Under the pieces are notes generated by a model. It had not been told where the DNA came from and did no database searches. It was given only the letters and a program-made list of their open reading frames with translations. Both the position numbers and the translations under genes were made by a program. Positions 15,458-25,080 of a DNA stretch of 60,834 nucleotides are shown here, one piece after another; the stretch's first letter is position 1; every line of letters starts with the position of its first letter. This DNA comes from Candidatus Thermoflexus japonica. GTDB taxonomy: Bacteria; Chloroflexota; Anaerolineae; Thermoflexales; Thermoflexaceae. Where the stretch lies: positions 1-60,834 of the forward strand of contig BEHY01000007.1 in the NCBI GenBank assembly GCA_002898735.1, given 5' to 3'.

Positions 15458-18400
15458 ATGATCACGCTGGATTGGGGCTCGTGGCCCCTGCGCTGGAAAT
15501 TCCTGGCCGGCTTCGTCCTGATCGTCCTGGTGAGCGTGGTCGGGACGGTGGAGGTGGCGGAGCGCTTGCTGGAGAGCGCCCTCCAGAGACGGATTGTGGA
15601 GGAATTCCAGGGGGTGGCGCGCACCCAGCGGGCCGCCCTGGAGCAGAACCTCTGGCACCAGATCGAGCTCCTGAGCATTGAGGCGGAGGAAGAGACCCTG
15701 GCTTTCGAGGCGCTCGATCATTCCGCCCGCTATGCGGATCCCACGCTAAGAGTCTATGCGATCCAGCAGGAGGAATTGATCTGGAAGACCCAGCCGGACT
15801 CCGGTTTGCGGCGGCGAGTTCTGCGGAGCCCGGCGGCGGAAGCCCTCCGCGCCTTTCGAAATCGCCTCTCCGGCCATCTCCATCTCCTCTTAACCGATGC
15901 CTACGGGGTTGTGATTGCGGCTACAGAGCCCACCCGGGCCTATCGCTTTGATCGGGAGCCCTGGTGGCAGGGGGCCTGGAACCACGGACAGGGCGCTCCC
16001 TATATCAGCACCCTCCAGTTCGATGAGGACCTCCAGACCTCCGTGGTTTATCTCGCGGTCCCCGTCTATCGCCGGGATACCCATCAGGCGGTGGGGGTGC
16101 TCCGGAGCGCCTATGGCGCTTCGCAGATCCTGGAGATCCTCAGCCAGTTTCGGACCGGCCAGACCGGCCGGGCGATGCTGATCGATCGCGATGGAACGGT
16201 CCTGATGGATCCTCTGGGGCTGCTCCACCGCGAGCAGCGGGTGACCGATCTGGCCCCTGTTCTGGGGGCGGGAGCCCGACCCGAAGGAAGCCTGCTCACC
16301 CCCGAGTGGATGATCGCGTATAGCCGGGTCGGGATGGGGATCTTCCATCAGCTCCCCTCCCTGGAGGAGCGGGGGTGGATCCTGGCGGTGTTGCAGGCGG
16401 AGGATGAAGCCCTTGCCCCCGTGAAGCGCCTGGGACGTCAGGCCCTGCTCTGGACGTTGATCCTGGGCGCGCTGGCGATCGGCCTCTCCTTCCTCGCCTC
16501 GTCCTCCCTCACCCGTCCCCTCGGACAGCTGACGGAAGCGGCCCGCCGTCTGGGGTCGGGCCAGCTGAACGTCCGCGTCCCGGTGACCTCCCGGGATGAG
16601 CTGGGGGTGCTGGCGGAGACGTTCAACACGATGGCCCTCCGGCTGCAGGATCTCTACCAGAACCTGGAGCGCCGGGTGCAGGAGCGGACCCATCAGCTTC
16701 AGACGGCCGCGGAGATGGGGCGCCTGATCGCCTCCACGCTGGATCTGGACGAGCTCCTGCGGACGGCGGTGAACCTGATCCGCGATCGCCTGGGTTATTA
16801 CCACGCCTCGGTGTTCCTGGTCGATGAGAGCGGCCGGTGGGCGGTGCTCCGGGAGTCGACCGGGGAGATCGGCCGCAAACTCAAGGAGCGAGGGCACCGG
16901 CTCGAGGTGGGCGGGCGCAGCCTGATCGGCTGGGTGACGGCGCACGGGCGACCCCGGGTGGCCCAGCGGACGGCAGAGGACCCCGTGCATTTCAAGAACG
17001 AGCTGCTCCCGGAAACCCGTTCGGAAGCCGCTTTCCCGCTGAAGATCGGGGACCGGATCATCGGGGCCCTGGATGTTCAGAGCACCCTTGAGGAAGTCTT
17101 CGATGCCGGCGCGCTCTCGGTGCTGCAGATCCTGGCGGATCAGCTCGCCGTGGCCATCGAGAACGCGCGGCTCTACCAGCAGGCCCAGTCTGCGCTGGAG
17201 GAGACCCAGGCCCTTTACTTGGCCACCCGCGAGCTGACCTCCGCCCCGTCGATCGAAGTGGCCGCCCGGGCGTTGCTGGCCCATCTCCCCAGCCAGGGGG
17301 TGGATCGTTACGTGTTGACCCTGGTGGAGGATCCGGACGCTCGCGCGGAGGATCGGGTGCTTCAGGTGCGGTTGATCTGGGACCGGGAGCGCGGTCTCTT
17401 CACCGATCTCCGGCGATATACAGCGACAGAACTACCTATCATCGCCCGGGAGCCGACCCGGGAGCCGATTTTCGTCCTGGATGTGGCCACCGATCCATGG
17501 CTGGATGAAGTCAGCCGCTCGTTCTACCTGCGACATCGGGTGCGCTCCATCGCCTTCTTCCCGCTCTGGGCGGGCGAGAGCTTCTGGGGCTGGCTGATCG
17601 CCCAGGGGGTCCAGCGACCCCTCGAGCTGGAGGAGCGGACGATTCGCCGACTGCAGGCTCTCGCGGACACGGCAGCGGTGGTGCTGCAGAACCGGCGTCT
17701 CTTCGAGCTGCTGGAGCAGCGGCTGCGGGAGCAGGCGCTGCTTTATGAGGTGGCCGCTTCCCTGGAGGAAGCCTCGGGGCTGGAGGAGGTGCTCGCCCGG
17801 ATTTGCCGGGCCTTCACCGTGGGGCTGGGGGCGACCAGCGCCTATGTGAACCGTGAATCCACGGACGGGCAGGGCTTCCAGGTGATCAGTGAATTCTACG
17901 CCTTAGAGGCGTCCCCCGAGGAGCGCGTCCCGGATATCGGTGTCTATTATCGCTATGCGGATTATCCGCTTTACGCGCGGATGCGGGAGAGCCGGCAGCC
18001 GGTGGTGCTTCGCCGCAGCGAGCTGGAAGCGCAGGGCACGCCGGAGGCCCGGCTCCTGGCCCAATACAGCGGGCGAACGGTCCTGTTGATCCCTCTGACC
18101 GTGGGGGATCAATACTACGGCCACGTGGAGGTCTGGGACAGCCGGCAGGAGCGCTGGTTCTCCGGCGATGAGATCCGGCTGGCGATGGCCCTGGCGGGCG
18201 GCGCGGCGCTGGCGCTTCAGCGGGCGGAGCTGTTCAGCGAGACGGAGCGCCGGGCGCGCCTGCTCCACGCAGCGGCGGAGGTCAGCCGGATCACGGCGAC
18301 GATCCTGGATCCGAACCGGCTTATGGCGGAGGCCGTGGAACTGATCCGGGAGCGCTTCAATTACTATTACGTGGGATGGTTTGTCCCGGACGAGGAGGGG

Positions 18401-21250
18401 AAGTGGATGGTGCTGGCCGCCGGCACCGGGGAGCCCGGTCGGATCATGAAGGAGCGGGGCCACCGGCTGGAGATCGGGGGCCAGTCCATGGTCGGCTGGG
18501 TCGCCGCCCACCGCCGGGCGCGGATCGCCCTGGATGTGGGCCTCGAGCCCGTTCGCTTCGCGAACCCTCTGCTCCCCCTCACCCGTTCCGAGATCGCCCT
18601 GCCGATGATCGTGCGCGGGGAACTGGTGGGGGTCCTGGACATTCAATCCGAACAACCGGCCGCTTTCACCGAAGAGGACATCCGGGCGCTCCAGGTGATG
18701 GCGGACCAGCTGGCGACGGCCTGGCAGAACGCCCGGCTCTACGCCCAGGCTCAGGATCAGGCCCGGGAGCTGGCCACCCTCCACCGTCTGGCGGTGGAGT
18801 TCTCCCGCTCTCTGAACCTGGTGGAAATCCTGGAGGCCGTGTGCCGGGCCTTCGTGGAGGTGCTCGGCGCGGACCATAGCGGGGCGGCCCTCTGGGAGAA
18901 GGGACGAGGTTACGGTGTGGTGGTGGCGGAGTATCCCCATCAGGGCTTCCTGGGCGTTCGCATCCAGATCGATAACGCGTTCACCCGTCAGGCGATGGAA
19001 ACCGGCCAGCCCCAGTGGGCCTGGGATGTGCTCCAGGATGAGCGGCTGGAGGCCACGGGTCCCCTCCTGGCCGGCCTGGGCATCCGCTCCATCGCGGTGG
19101 TTCCCCTCGTCGCCCGGGGTGAAGTGATCGCCACGGTGGGCCTGGATTACCTCCAGACCCACCACCGGTTCACCGCGGAGGAGCTCCGTCTGGTTCAGAC
19201 GATCGCCCAGCAGGCGGCAGTGGCCCTGGAGAACGCCCTTCTGTATGAGCAGGCCCAGCGGCAGGCCCGACGGATCCAGACCGCGGCGGAGATCTCCCGC
19301 ATCATTGTCAGCGTCCTGGATGTGGAGGCGCTGCTGCAGCAGGCGGTGGATCTGGTGCGGGAGCGGTTTGATTACTACTATGTGGGGGCCTTCGTCCTGG
19401 ATCCCTCCGGCGAGTGGGCCGTCCTGCGGGCGGGCACCGGGGAGGCCGGCCGGCAGATGGTCACCCGGGGGCACCGTCTGCGCGTGGGTGGGGAATCCAT
19501 GATCGGCCAGGCGTGCGCCCGCAAGCAGCCGGTCATCGCCCAGGATGTGAGCGAGGCGGAAGCCCGCTACATCAACCCCCTGCTCCCCAACACCCGTGCG
19601 GAGATGGCGTTGCCCCTGGTCGTGGGCGACCAGGTCCTGGGAGCCCTGACGATCCAGGCGGATCGCCCCCAGGCGTTCTCGCCTGAGGATCTCACGGTCC
19701 TGGGCATTGTGGCGGACAACCTGGCGGTGGCGCTGCAGAACGCGATGCTTTACGAGGAGCAGAAACGGACCGCGGAGCGCCTGCGGGAGCTGGACCGGTT
19801 GAAGACCCAGTTCATCGCGAACATGTCTCACGAGCTGAGGACCCCGCTGAACTCCATCATCGGCTTCAGCCGGGTGATCCTGAAGGGCATCGACGGGCCG
19901 CTGACGGAAGCCCAGCGGCAGGACCTCACGGCGATCTACAACGCCGGGCAGCATCTGCTCGGCCTGATCAACGACATCCTGGACCTCTCCAAGATCGAGG
20001 CCGGTCGCATGGAGCTTCATTTCGCCGAGGTGGATATGCGCGAGATCGTCCGGGGCGTGATGTCCACCGCGGTCGGCCTCACCCGCGATAAGCCCATCGA
20101 GCTCCGCCAGGAGGTTCCGGAGGATCTCCCGCCGGTCTGGGCGGATGCCCAGCGGGCCCGCCAGATCCTGCTGAACCTGGTTTCCAACGCCGCCAAGTTC
20201 ACGGATCAGGGCTTCATCGCGGTGCGCGCCTGGGCGGATGAGGCCTTCGTGACGATCGCGGTGCAGGACACCGGGATCGGGATCCCGAAGGAGAAGCAGG
20301 AGGAGATCTTCCAGGAATTCACCCAGGTGGAAAGCGGGACCACACGGCGGTATGGCGGGACCGGGTTGGGGCTGGCGATCGCCCGACGCCTGGTGGAGCT
20401 GATGGGCGGACGGATCTGGGTGGAGAGCGAGGTGGGGAAGGGCTCCACGTTCTTCTTCACGCTCCCGAGGGCTCGCCCCGCCGCTCCGGCGGAACCCCGC
20501 CCCGGCCGGCCGGTAGTCCTGTGTGTGGATGACGATCCGGGCGTGATCACGCTCTATCGACGCTATCTGGAGAAGCATGGCTTCGAGGTGGTCGGCCTCA
20601 CAGACCCCCATGAGATCCTGGAGGTCGTGCGACGGGTTCGCCCGGATGTCATCACGCTGGACATCATGATGCCGCAGAAGGATGGCTGGGCCGTCCTTCA
20701 GGAGTTGAAGACGGATCCGGAGACCCGGCGGATCCCCGTGATCATCTGTTCCATTGTGGATGAGCGGGGGAGGGGCTTCAGCCTGGGCGCGGCGGAGTAT
20801 CTGGTCAAGCCCTTCACGGAGGAGGAGCTGCTGGAGGCGATCCAGCGGGTGGACGGCCGACCCGGGCCGCTCCGGGTCCTGGTGATCGATGATTCGGAGG
20901 CGGATCGCCAGCTCATCCGGCGGGTTCTGGAGCGCATGGGCGGCTATCAGGTTCTGGAGGCCTCCGGAGGGCAGGAAGGGACGGCCCTGGCGCGTCGGGA
21001 GCGGCCCGATCTGGTGATCCTGGATCTGATGATGCCGGAGATGGATGGCTTCATGGTGGTGGAGGCGCTGAAGGAGGATCCGGCGACCCGACTCATCCCG
21101 ATTATCGTGTTAACGGCGAAATCCTTAACCGATGAGGACCGCCAGCGGCTGAACGGGCGGATCGAGGCCCTGCTTCAGAAGGTCGGCGTGGATCCGGAAG
21201 CGCTGCTCGCGGAGATCGTGGAGGTGCTGCGAAGGTCTCGATCCCCCTGA
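15458..21250 (+). CDS. Giant hybrid sensor histidine kinase: TM-sensor-TM-HAMP, six GAF, HisKA-HATPase, two receivers
   Basis: 1930 residues. The layout is TM1 at about 13-32, an extracytoplasmic sensor to about 325 and TM2 at about 329-350. HAMP follows (350-405), then GAF domains at about 425-575, 590-745, 766-920, 944-1095, 1111-1261 and 1280-1430. The HisKA domain has phospho-His 1458 in MSHELRTPLNS. The HATPase domain (1555-1672) has DTGIGIP and GGTGLGLAI. Two receivers follow, with Asp 1735 and Asp 1856. GAFs 1, 4 and 6 are close paralogues sharing a TRSE/TRAE motif and a GHRL-x-hGG-x-SM/LIG motif, so the gene grew by internal duplication. No DNA-binding output is fused; the two upstream receivers are likely partners. 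The signal is unknown. Confidence 0.93.
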   Translation: MITLDWGSWPLRWKFLAGFVLIVLVSVVGTVEVAERLLESALQRRIVEEFQGVARTQRAALEQNLWHQIELLSIEAEEETLAFEALDHSARYADPTLRVYAIQQEELIWKTQPDSGLRRRVLRSPAAEALRAFRNRLSGHLHLLLTDAYGVVIAATEPTRAYRFDREPWWQGAWNHGQGAPYISTLQFDEDLQTSVVYLAVPVYRRDTHQAVGVLRSAYGASQILEILSQFRTGQTGRAMLIDRDGTVLMDPLGLLHREQRVTDLAPVLGAGARPEGSLLTPEWMIAYSRVGMGIFHQLPSLEERGWILAVLQAEDEALAPVKRLGRQALLWTLILGALAIGLSFLASSSLTRPLGQLTEAARRLGSGQLNVRVPVTSRDELGVLAETFNTMALRLQDLYQNLERRVQERTHQLQTAAEMGRLIASTLDLDELLRTAVNLIRDRLGYYHASVFLVDESGRWAVLRESTGEIGRKLKERGHRLEVGGRSLIGWVTAHGRPRVAQRTAEDPVHFKNELLPETRSEAAFPLKIGDRIIGALDVQSTLEEVFDAGALSVLQILADQLAVAIENARLYQQAQSALEETQALYLATRELTSAPSIEVAARALLAHLPSQGVDRYVLTLVEDPDARAEDRVLQVRLIWDRERGLFTDLRRYTATELPIIAREPTREPIFVLDVATDPWLDEVSRSFYLRHRVRSIAFFPLWAGESFWGWLIAQGVQRPLELEERTIRRLQALADTAAVVLQNRRLFELLEQRLREQALLYEVAASLEEASGLEEVLARICRAFTVGLGATSAYVNRESTDGQGFQVISEFYALEASPEERVPDIGVYYRYADYPLYARMRESRQPVVLRRSELEAQGTPEARLLAQYSGRTVLLIPLTVGDQYYGHVEVWDSRQERWFSGDEIRLAMALAGGAALALQRAELFSETERRARLLHAAAEVSRITATILDPNRLMAEAVELIRERFNYYYVGWFVPDEEGKWMVLAAGTGEPGRIMKERGHRLEIGGQSMVGWVAAHRRARIALDVGLEPVRFANPLLPLTRSEIALPMIVRGELVGVLDIQSEQPAAFTEEDIRALQVMADQLATAWQNARLYAQAQDQARELATLHRLAVEFSRSLNLVEILEAVCRAFVEVLGADHSGAALWEKGRGYGVVVAEYPHQGFLGVRIQIDNAFTRQAMETGQPQWAWDVLQDERLEATGPLLAGLGIRSIAVVPLVARGEVIATVGLDYLQTHHRFTAEELRLVQTIAQQAAVALENALLYEQAQRQARRIQTAAEISRIIVSVLDVEALLQQAVDLVRERFDYYYVGAFVLDPSGEWAVLRAGTGEAGRQMVTRGHRLRVGGESMIGQACARKQPVIAQDVSEAEARYINPLLPNTRAEMALPLVVGDQVLGALTIQADRPQAFSPEDLTVLGIVADNLAVALQNAMLYEEQKRTAERLRELDRLKTQFIANMSHELRTPLNSIIGFSRVILKGIDGPLTEAQRQDLTAIYNAGQHLLGLINDILDLSKIEAGRMELHFAEVDMREIVRGVMSTAVGLTRDKPIELRQEVPEDLPPVWADAQRARQILLNLVSNAAKFTDQGFIAVRAWADEAFVTIAVQDTGIGIPKEKQEEIFQEFTQVESGTTRRYGGTGLGLAIARRLVELMGGRIWVESEVGKGSTFFFTLPRARPAAPAEPRPGRPVVLCVDDDPGVITLYRRYLEKHGFEVVGLTDPHEILEVVRRVRPDVITLDIMMPQKDGWAVLQELKTDPETRRIPVIICSIVDERGRGFSLGAAEYLVKPFTEEELLEAIQRVDGRPGPLRVLVIDDSEADRQLIRRVLERMGGYQVLEASGGQEGTALARRERPDLVILDLMMPEMDGFMVVEALKEDPATRLIPIIVLTAKSLTDEDRQRLNGRIEALLQKVGVDPEALLAEIVEVLRRSRSP

Positions 21251-21328
21251 GCCTCGCGTTTTCAGAAGGGGGGCGCCCATCTCTTCTCCCCTCCCCGCGC
21301 CGCAAGGCCGAAACGCCCGGAGTTCTGC

Positions 21329-21357
21329 TTGGCAGCCCGGGAGGCTTATGCTATCCT
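21329..21357 (+). promoter_or_regulatory. Promoter for the aspS leader
   Basis: TTGGCA at 21329-21334, a 17-bp spacer and TATCCT at 21352-21357. The start would fall near 21364, giving a leader of about 490 nt before aspS. Confidence 0.55.
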
Positions 21358-21363
21358 TTTCGC

Positions 21364-21856
21364 CAGAAGGCCCGAGCGCACGGGTGCCATCGCAGGGCTT
21401 CTTCTACGTCCCATGAACCTCCAGGGAGCTTCCCGCCCTGTCATACGCCCTGAGCATTGTGAGAGCGTCCTGGGGATCATGGTGGGGATGAGGGGTTTGG
21501 TGTTGAACCGGGGCGTTCAAGGAAACGACGTCTCCCGATCTCCGCAGCGGGGGGCGGTAGGGGCTCTTTAGCGTGGAGACTGAGCGAGGGAGATCTACCC
21601 TGGGCCGCCTGCCCGCAGGTGGGCGGCCCAGGCTTTTTACCAGGGGGCCCTTCGCCTCCTGAGGGATCCACGGGCCCCTGTGGGGGCCAGGGCTTTCCCA
21701 TCGAAGCCCACGGCTCATCCCTTCCCCGGGGCTTCGGAGGGAGGGCGATCCTGACGCTCGAATGGAAGCCCGGCTATGTCGGTTTTCATAGAAAAAAAAA
21801 ATTATGAAAACCGACCGCTCCGGGGCTCATCACCGGGCCATGGACAGGAGGTCCTT
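21364..21856 (+). promoter_or_regulatory. Structured 5' leader of aspS with internal terminator
   Basis: The transcript from the 21329 promoter would run through complementary segments GTCTCC and GATCTCC (21531-21543) that can pair with GGAGAC (21575-21580) and GGAGATC (21589-21595). A strong terminator hairpin follows at 21600-21638, and then 218 nt to aspS. A long leader ending in a terminator before an aminoacyl-tRNA synthetase gene is the layout of a T-box. However, I do not find a convincing T-box sequence or an Asp specifier, so the mechanism is open. No protein gene is supported in 21251-21856. Confidence 0.45.
21600..21638 (+). terminator. Intrinsic terminator in the aspS leader
   Basis: A 10-bp stem CTGGGCCGCC/GGCGGCCCAG with inner pairing is followed by GCTTTTT. 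It could end transcription from the hybrid kinase operon or act as an attenuator for aspS. Confidence 0.8.
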
Positions 21857-23632
21857 ATGTTGAAAACCCATGGGTGTGGGGAGTTGCGTCCGGCCCACAT
21901 CGGCCAGATGGTCGAGCTGGCCGGCTGGGTCCATCGCCGTCGGGATCATGGAGGATTGATCTTTATCGATCTGCGGGATCGCAGCGGCCTGGTGCAGGTG
22001 GTGGGAGATCCATCCCGTTCGGCCCCTGCCCATACCGTCCTCGATGAGGTCCGCCTGGAGTATGTGATCCAGGTCCGCGGTCTCGTCCGCCGACGTCCGG
22101 CCGGCGCGGAGAACCCCAACCTGCCGACGGGGGAGATCGAAGTCGAAGCGCACGAGGTTCGCATTCTGAACCCCGCCCGCCCGCTGCCCTTTTCCATCGA
22201 TGATGACGGACGGCGGATCGATGAGGCCGTCCGCCTGCGCTATCGTTATCTGGATTTGCGCCGCGCCCGGATGCAGCGGAACCTGATGCTGCGCCACCAG
22301 ACCACCCGGGCCATCCGGGATTATCTCGATGCCCGCGGATTCGTGGAGGTGGAGACGCCCATTCTGATCAAGAGCACGCCGGAGGGCGCGCGGGATTTCA
22401 TCGTCCCCAGCCGCCTCCATCCGGGGAAGTTCTATGCCCTCCCCCAATCCCCGCAGCAGCTCAAGCAGTTGCTCATGGTGGCGGGCCTGGAAAAATATTA
22501 TCAGATCGCCCGCTGCTTTCGCGATGAGGATTTGCGGGGCGATCGGCAGCCGGAGTTCACCCAGCTGGATCTGGAGATGTCCTTTGTGGATCGGGAGGAC
22601 ATCCTCCAGGTCATCGAAGGCCTGCTGATGGAGGTGGTGCAGCGGGTGACGCCTCATAAGCGTTTCCGCGCCCCTTTCCCCCGCCTCACCTATGCGGAGG
22701 CTATGGCCCGCTATGGCTCGGACAAGCCGGACCTCCGTTTTGGCATGGAGCTGGTGGATCTGACCGATATGTTCCGGGAAAGCGGATTTGAGATGTTCCG
22801 GGCCGCTGCGCGGAGCGGCGGCCAGGTGAAGGCGTTGCGAGCCCCCGGGTGCGCGGGCTACAGCCGCCGCGAGATCGATGAGCTGACCACCTACGTGAAG
22901 TCGCTGGGCGCGAAGGGGCTGGTCACCCTGGCCTTCACCGGGGATGGCGTGAAGGGGACGGTGGCGAAGTTTCTCACGGAGGGGGAGCAGGCGATCATCG
23001 CGGAACGAACGGGGGCGGGAGCCGGGGACCTCGTCTGTATGGTGGCGGATGCGCCGGAGACTGTGGCCAAAGCCCTGGGAGGGCTGCGGTTGCTCTTTCG
23101 GGACCGGTTGCGGCTGGCGGATCCGGATGAGTTTGCTTTCGCATGGATCCTGGAGTTTCCCATGTTTGAGTGGAACGAGGAGGAGGGCCGCTGGGAGGCC
23201 ATGCATCATCCCTTCACCTCGCCGATGGATGAGGATCTGGATCGCCTGGAAACGGACCCCGCGTCCGTCCGGGCGAAATCCTACGACATCGTGTGCAATG
23301 GATATGAGATCGGCGGGGGGAGCATCCGGATCCACCGTCGGGATGTTCAGGAGCGGGTCTTCCGGCTGCTGGGCTACACCCCGGAGCAGGCGCGGGCTCG
23401 ATTCGGCCATCTGCTGGAAGCCTTCGAGTTCGGCGCCCCACCGCACGGGGGGATCGCCCTGGGGCTGGACCGCCTGGTGATGCTCCTGGCTGACGAGCCG
23501 AACATCCGGGAGGTCATCGCCTTCCCGAAAACGGCCAGCGCCGTGGATCTGCTCTTCGATGCCCCCTCCGAAGTGGACGAGCGTCAGTTGCGGGAGCTTC
23601 ATATTCGGGTGGTGCGAGAGGATCCGGGGTGA
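21857..23632 (+). CDS. aspS: Aspartyl-tRNA synthetase
   Basis: 591 residues of bacterial AspRS type. It has the N-terminal anticodon-binding OB domain ([20 protein letters not shown]), class II motif 2 ([19 protein letters not shown]), the bacterial GAD insertion domain in the middle, and motif 3 ([14 protein letters not shown], about 542-555). It charges tRNA-Asp, and perhaps tRNA-Asn in a non-discriminating form. The ATG at 21857 follows ACAGGAGGTCC; an earlier in-frame start lacks a site. A receiver gene follows. Confidence 0.97.
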   Translation: MLKTHGCGELRPAHIGQMVELAGWVHRRRDHGGLIFIDLRDRSGLVQVVGDPSRSAPAHTVLDEVRLEYVIQVRGLVRRRPAGAENPNLPTGEIEVEAHEVRILNPARPLPFSIDDDGRRIDEAVRLRYRYLDLRRARMQRNLMLRHQTTRAIRDYLDARGFVEVETPILIKSTPEGARDFIVPSRLHPGKFYALPQSPQQLKQLLMVAGLEKYYQIARCFRDEDLRGDRQPEFTQLDLEMSFVDREDILQVIEGLLMEVVQRVTPHKRFRAPFPRLTYAEAMARYGSDKPDLRFGMELVDLTDMFRESGFEMFRAAARSGGQVKALRAPGCAGYSRREIDELTTYVKSLGAKGLVTLAFTGDGVKGTVAKFLTEGEQAIIAERTGAGAGDLVCMVADAPETVAKALGGLRLLFRDRLRLADPDEFAFAWILEFPMFEWNEEEGRWEAMHHPFTSPMDEDLDRLETDPASVRAKSYDIVCNGYEIGGGSIRIHRRDVQERVFRLLGYTPEQARARFGHLLEAFEFGAPPHGGIALGLDRLVMLLADEPNIREVIAFPKTASAVDLLFDAPSEVDERQLRELHIRVVREDPG

Positions 23633-23787
23633 TGCGCTTCGCCTCGCCCGTTCAAACCCGGGGAGCGCAGAGCCGTTCAGCTCGTTTGCCAGAGGCATCC
23701 ATCCCGATTAAACTTTCCTTCAAAGCAGGCCGGGATTGGAGCCGGATTGCAACTTCTAACATGGCCAGACCTGATGAGGAGCTCCTC

Positions 23788-24213
23788 ATGGCGGAAGGGG
23801 ATCGGAGAAAAATTCGCATTGTGTGCATCGAAGACGATCCGGACATGATCGACCTGATCCGGCTGATCGTCACCCGGCGGGGCTATGAGCTGGTCGGGTG
23901 GGCGACCGGAGGCGTGGAAGGGATCGAGGTCATCCGGCGGGAGAAGCCCGATCTCGTCCTGCTGGATCTGATGATGCCGGACATCGATGGTTGGGAAGTT
24001 TACCAGCAGATGAAGGCGGATCCGGAGCTGCGCAACATCCCGGTGATCGTGGTCACAGCCCGGGCGCAGCACGTCGACCGCATTCTGGGGCTTCACATCG
24101 CCCGGGTGGATGATTACCTCACCAAGCCTTTCGGACCCTCCGAGTTGATCGCCAGCATCGAGCGGGTGATGGGCCGTTCCACCCCTGCGGAGTCCGGTCA
24201 GGAGCAGGCCTGA
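23788..24213 (+). CDS. Single-domain response regulator
   Basis: 141 residues, one receiver. Residues seen are CIEDDPDM, phospho-Asp in LVLLDLMMPDIDGWE (about 59), Thr in IVVTARAQ and Lys in YLTKPFGPSEL. The start at 23788 follows GATGAGGAGC; ATG 23761 is an alternative that adds nine residues. It ends sharing one base with the next gene (TGATG), so it is cotranslated with the CinA-like gene, an unexplained pairing. Confidence 0.88.
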   Translation: MAEGDRRKIRIVCIEDDPDMIDLIRLIVTRRGYELVGWATGGVEGIEVIRREKPDLVLLDLMMPDIDGWEVYQQMKADPELRNIPVIVVTARAQHVDRILGLHIARVDDYLTKPFGPSELIASIERVMGRSTPAESGQEQA

Positions 24214-25043
24214 TGGGATCCTCCCCCCCGACGGCGGAGATCTTCGCCATCGGAAACGAGTTGTTGCTGGGCGAGGTGGTTGACACGAACACGCCCTGGT
24301 TATGTCGTCTTCTCGCCGGGCTGGGGGGGAGGGTGCGGCGGGCGGCCCTGTTGCCGGATGATGTGGAGGTGATCCGGGCCGAGCTGGAAGGCGCGTTGCG
24401 CCGGAAGCCGGATCTGGTGTTCACGACCGGCGGCCTGGGGCCTACGGAGGACGACCGAACGCTGATGGCGGTGGCGCTGGCCACAGGCCGGCCGCTGGAA
24501 GAGCATCCCCAGGCGCTTCAGATGGTGGCGGCGCGGTATCAGGATCTGGCGGCGGCGGGCTATGTGGCCAGCCCGGAGCTCACACCGCCGCGCCGCAAGA
24601 TGGCTCTCCTCCCTCAGGGAGCGGTGCCCCTGGCCAATCCGGTTGGCGCCGCTCCCGGAGTCCTCCTCCCCCTGGAACATACCACCCTGATCTGCCTCCC
24701 CGGGGTCCCCGAAGAGATGAAAGCCATCGTCCAGGGCGCCCTCACGCCCTATCTTCAATCCCGATTTGGAAAAGCGGGCTTCGCCGAGCTCCGCATGCTC
24801 GTCGATTGTGGGGACGAGTCCCGGCTGGCGCCTTTGCTGGAGGACATCCAGCGCCAGTTGCCCCAGGTGTATATCAAGTCCCGGGCTCGGGCGTTTGGCC
24901 CTGACGTTCGCCTTCGCATTTATCTTTCCGCAACGGCTCCTACCCCAGAGGAGGCACATGCCCTGGTCGAGGAAGCCCGTCGCCATCTGGAGGAACGGCT
25001 GGCAAAGGACGGGATCGCATCGGAGATTCTGAACCACGGTTGA
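24213..25043 (+). CDS. CinA N-terminal-domain protein (MoaB/Mog-like fold)
   Basis: 276 residues. EIFAIGNELLLGEVVDTNTP and VFTTGGLGPTEDDRTLMAVA are the two signatures of the CinA molybdopterin-binding-like domain, linked to ADP-ribose/NMN pyrophosphohydrolysis in studied homologues. CLPGVPEEMKAIV is also conserved. There is no C-terminal PncC amidase domain, so this is a short form. A second CinA homologue is at 32186-33346. It follows a receiver gene with TGATG overlap. Confidence 0.88.
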   Translation: MGSSPPTAEIFAIGNELLLGEVVDTNTPWLCRLLAGLGGRVRRAALLPDDVEVIRAELEGALRRKPDLVFTTGGLGPTEDDRTLMAVALATGRPLEEHPQALQMVAARYQDLAAAGYVASPELTPPRRKMALLPQGAVPLANPVGAAPGVLLPLEHTTLICLPGVPEEMKAIVQGALTPYLQSRFGKAGFAELRMLVDCGDESRLAPLLEDIQRQLPQVYIKSRARAFGPDVRLRIYLSATAPTPEEAHALVEEARRHLEERLAKDGIASEILNHG

Positions 25044-25080
25044 TATTCCAATAGCCTGCTTCTGGAAAGGAGGTGCTGCC

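Noticed and set aside
17903..20611. 900-codon minus-strand frame opposite the hybrid kinase
   Set aside because: It mirrors the GAF and kinase coding sequence and contains repeated His/Leu/Gly shadow patterns rather than a family.
21364..21640. Classical T-box riboswitch call for the aspS leader
   Set aside because: Geometry fits, but I could not find the conserved T-box sequence or an Asp specifier in a plausible loop, so only a generic leader is reported.
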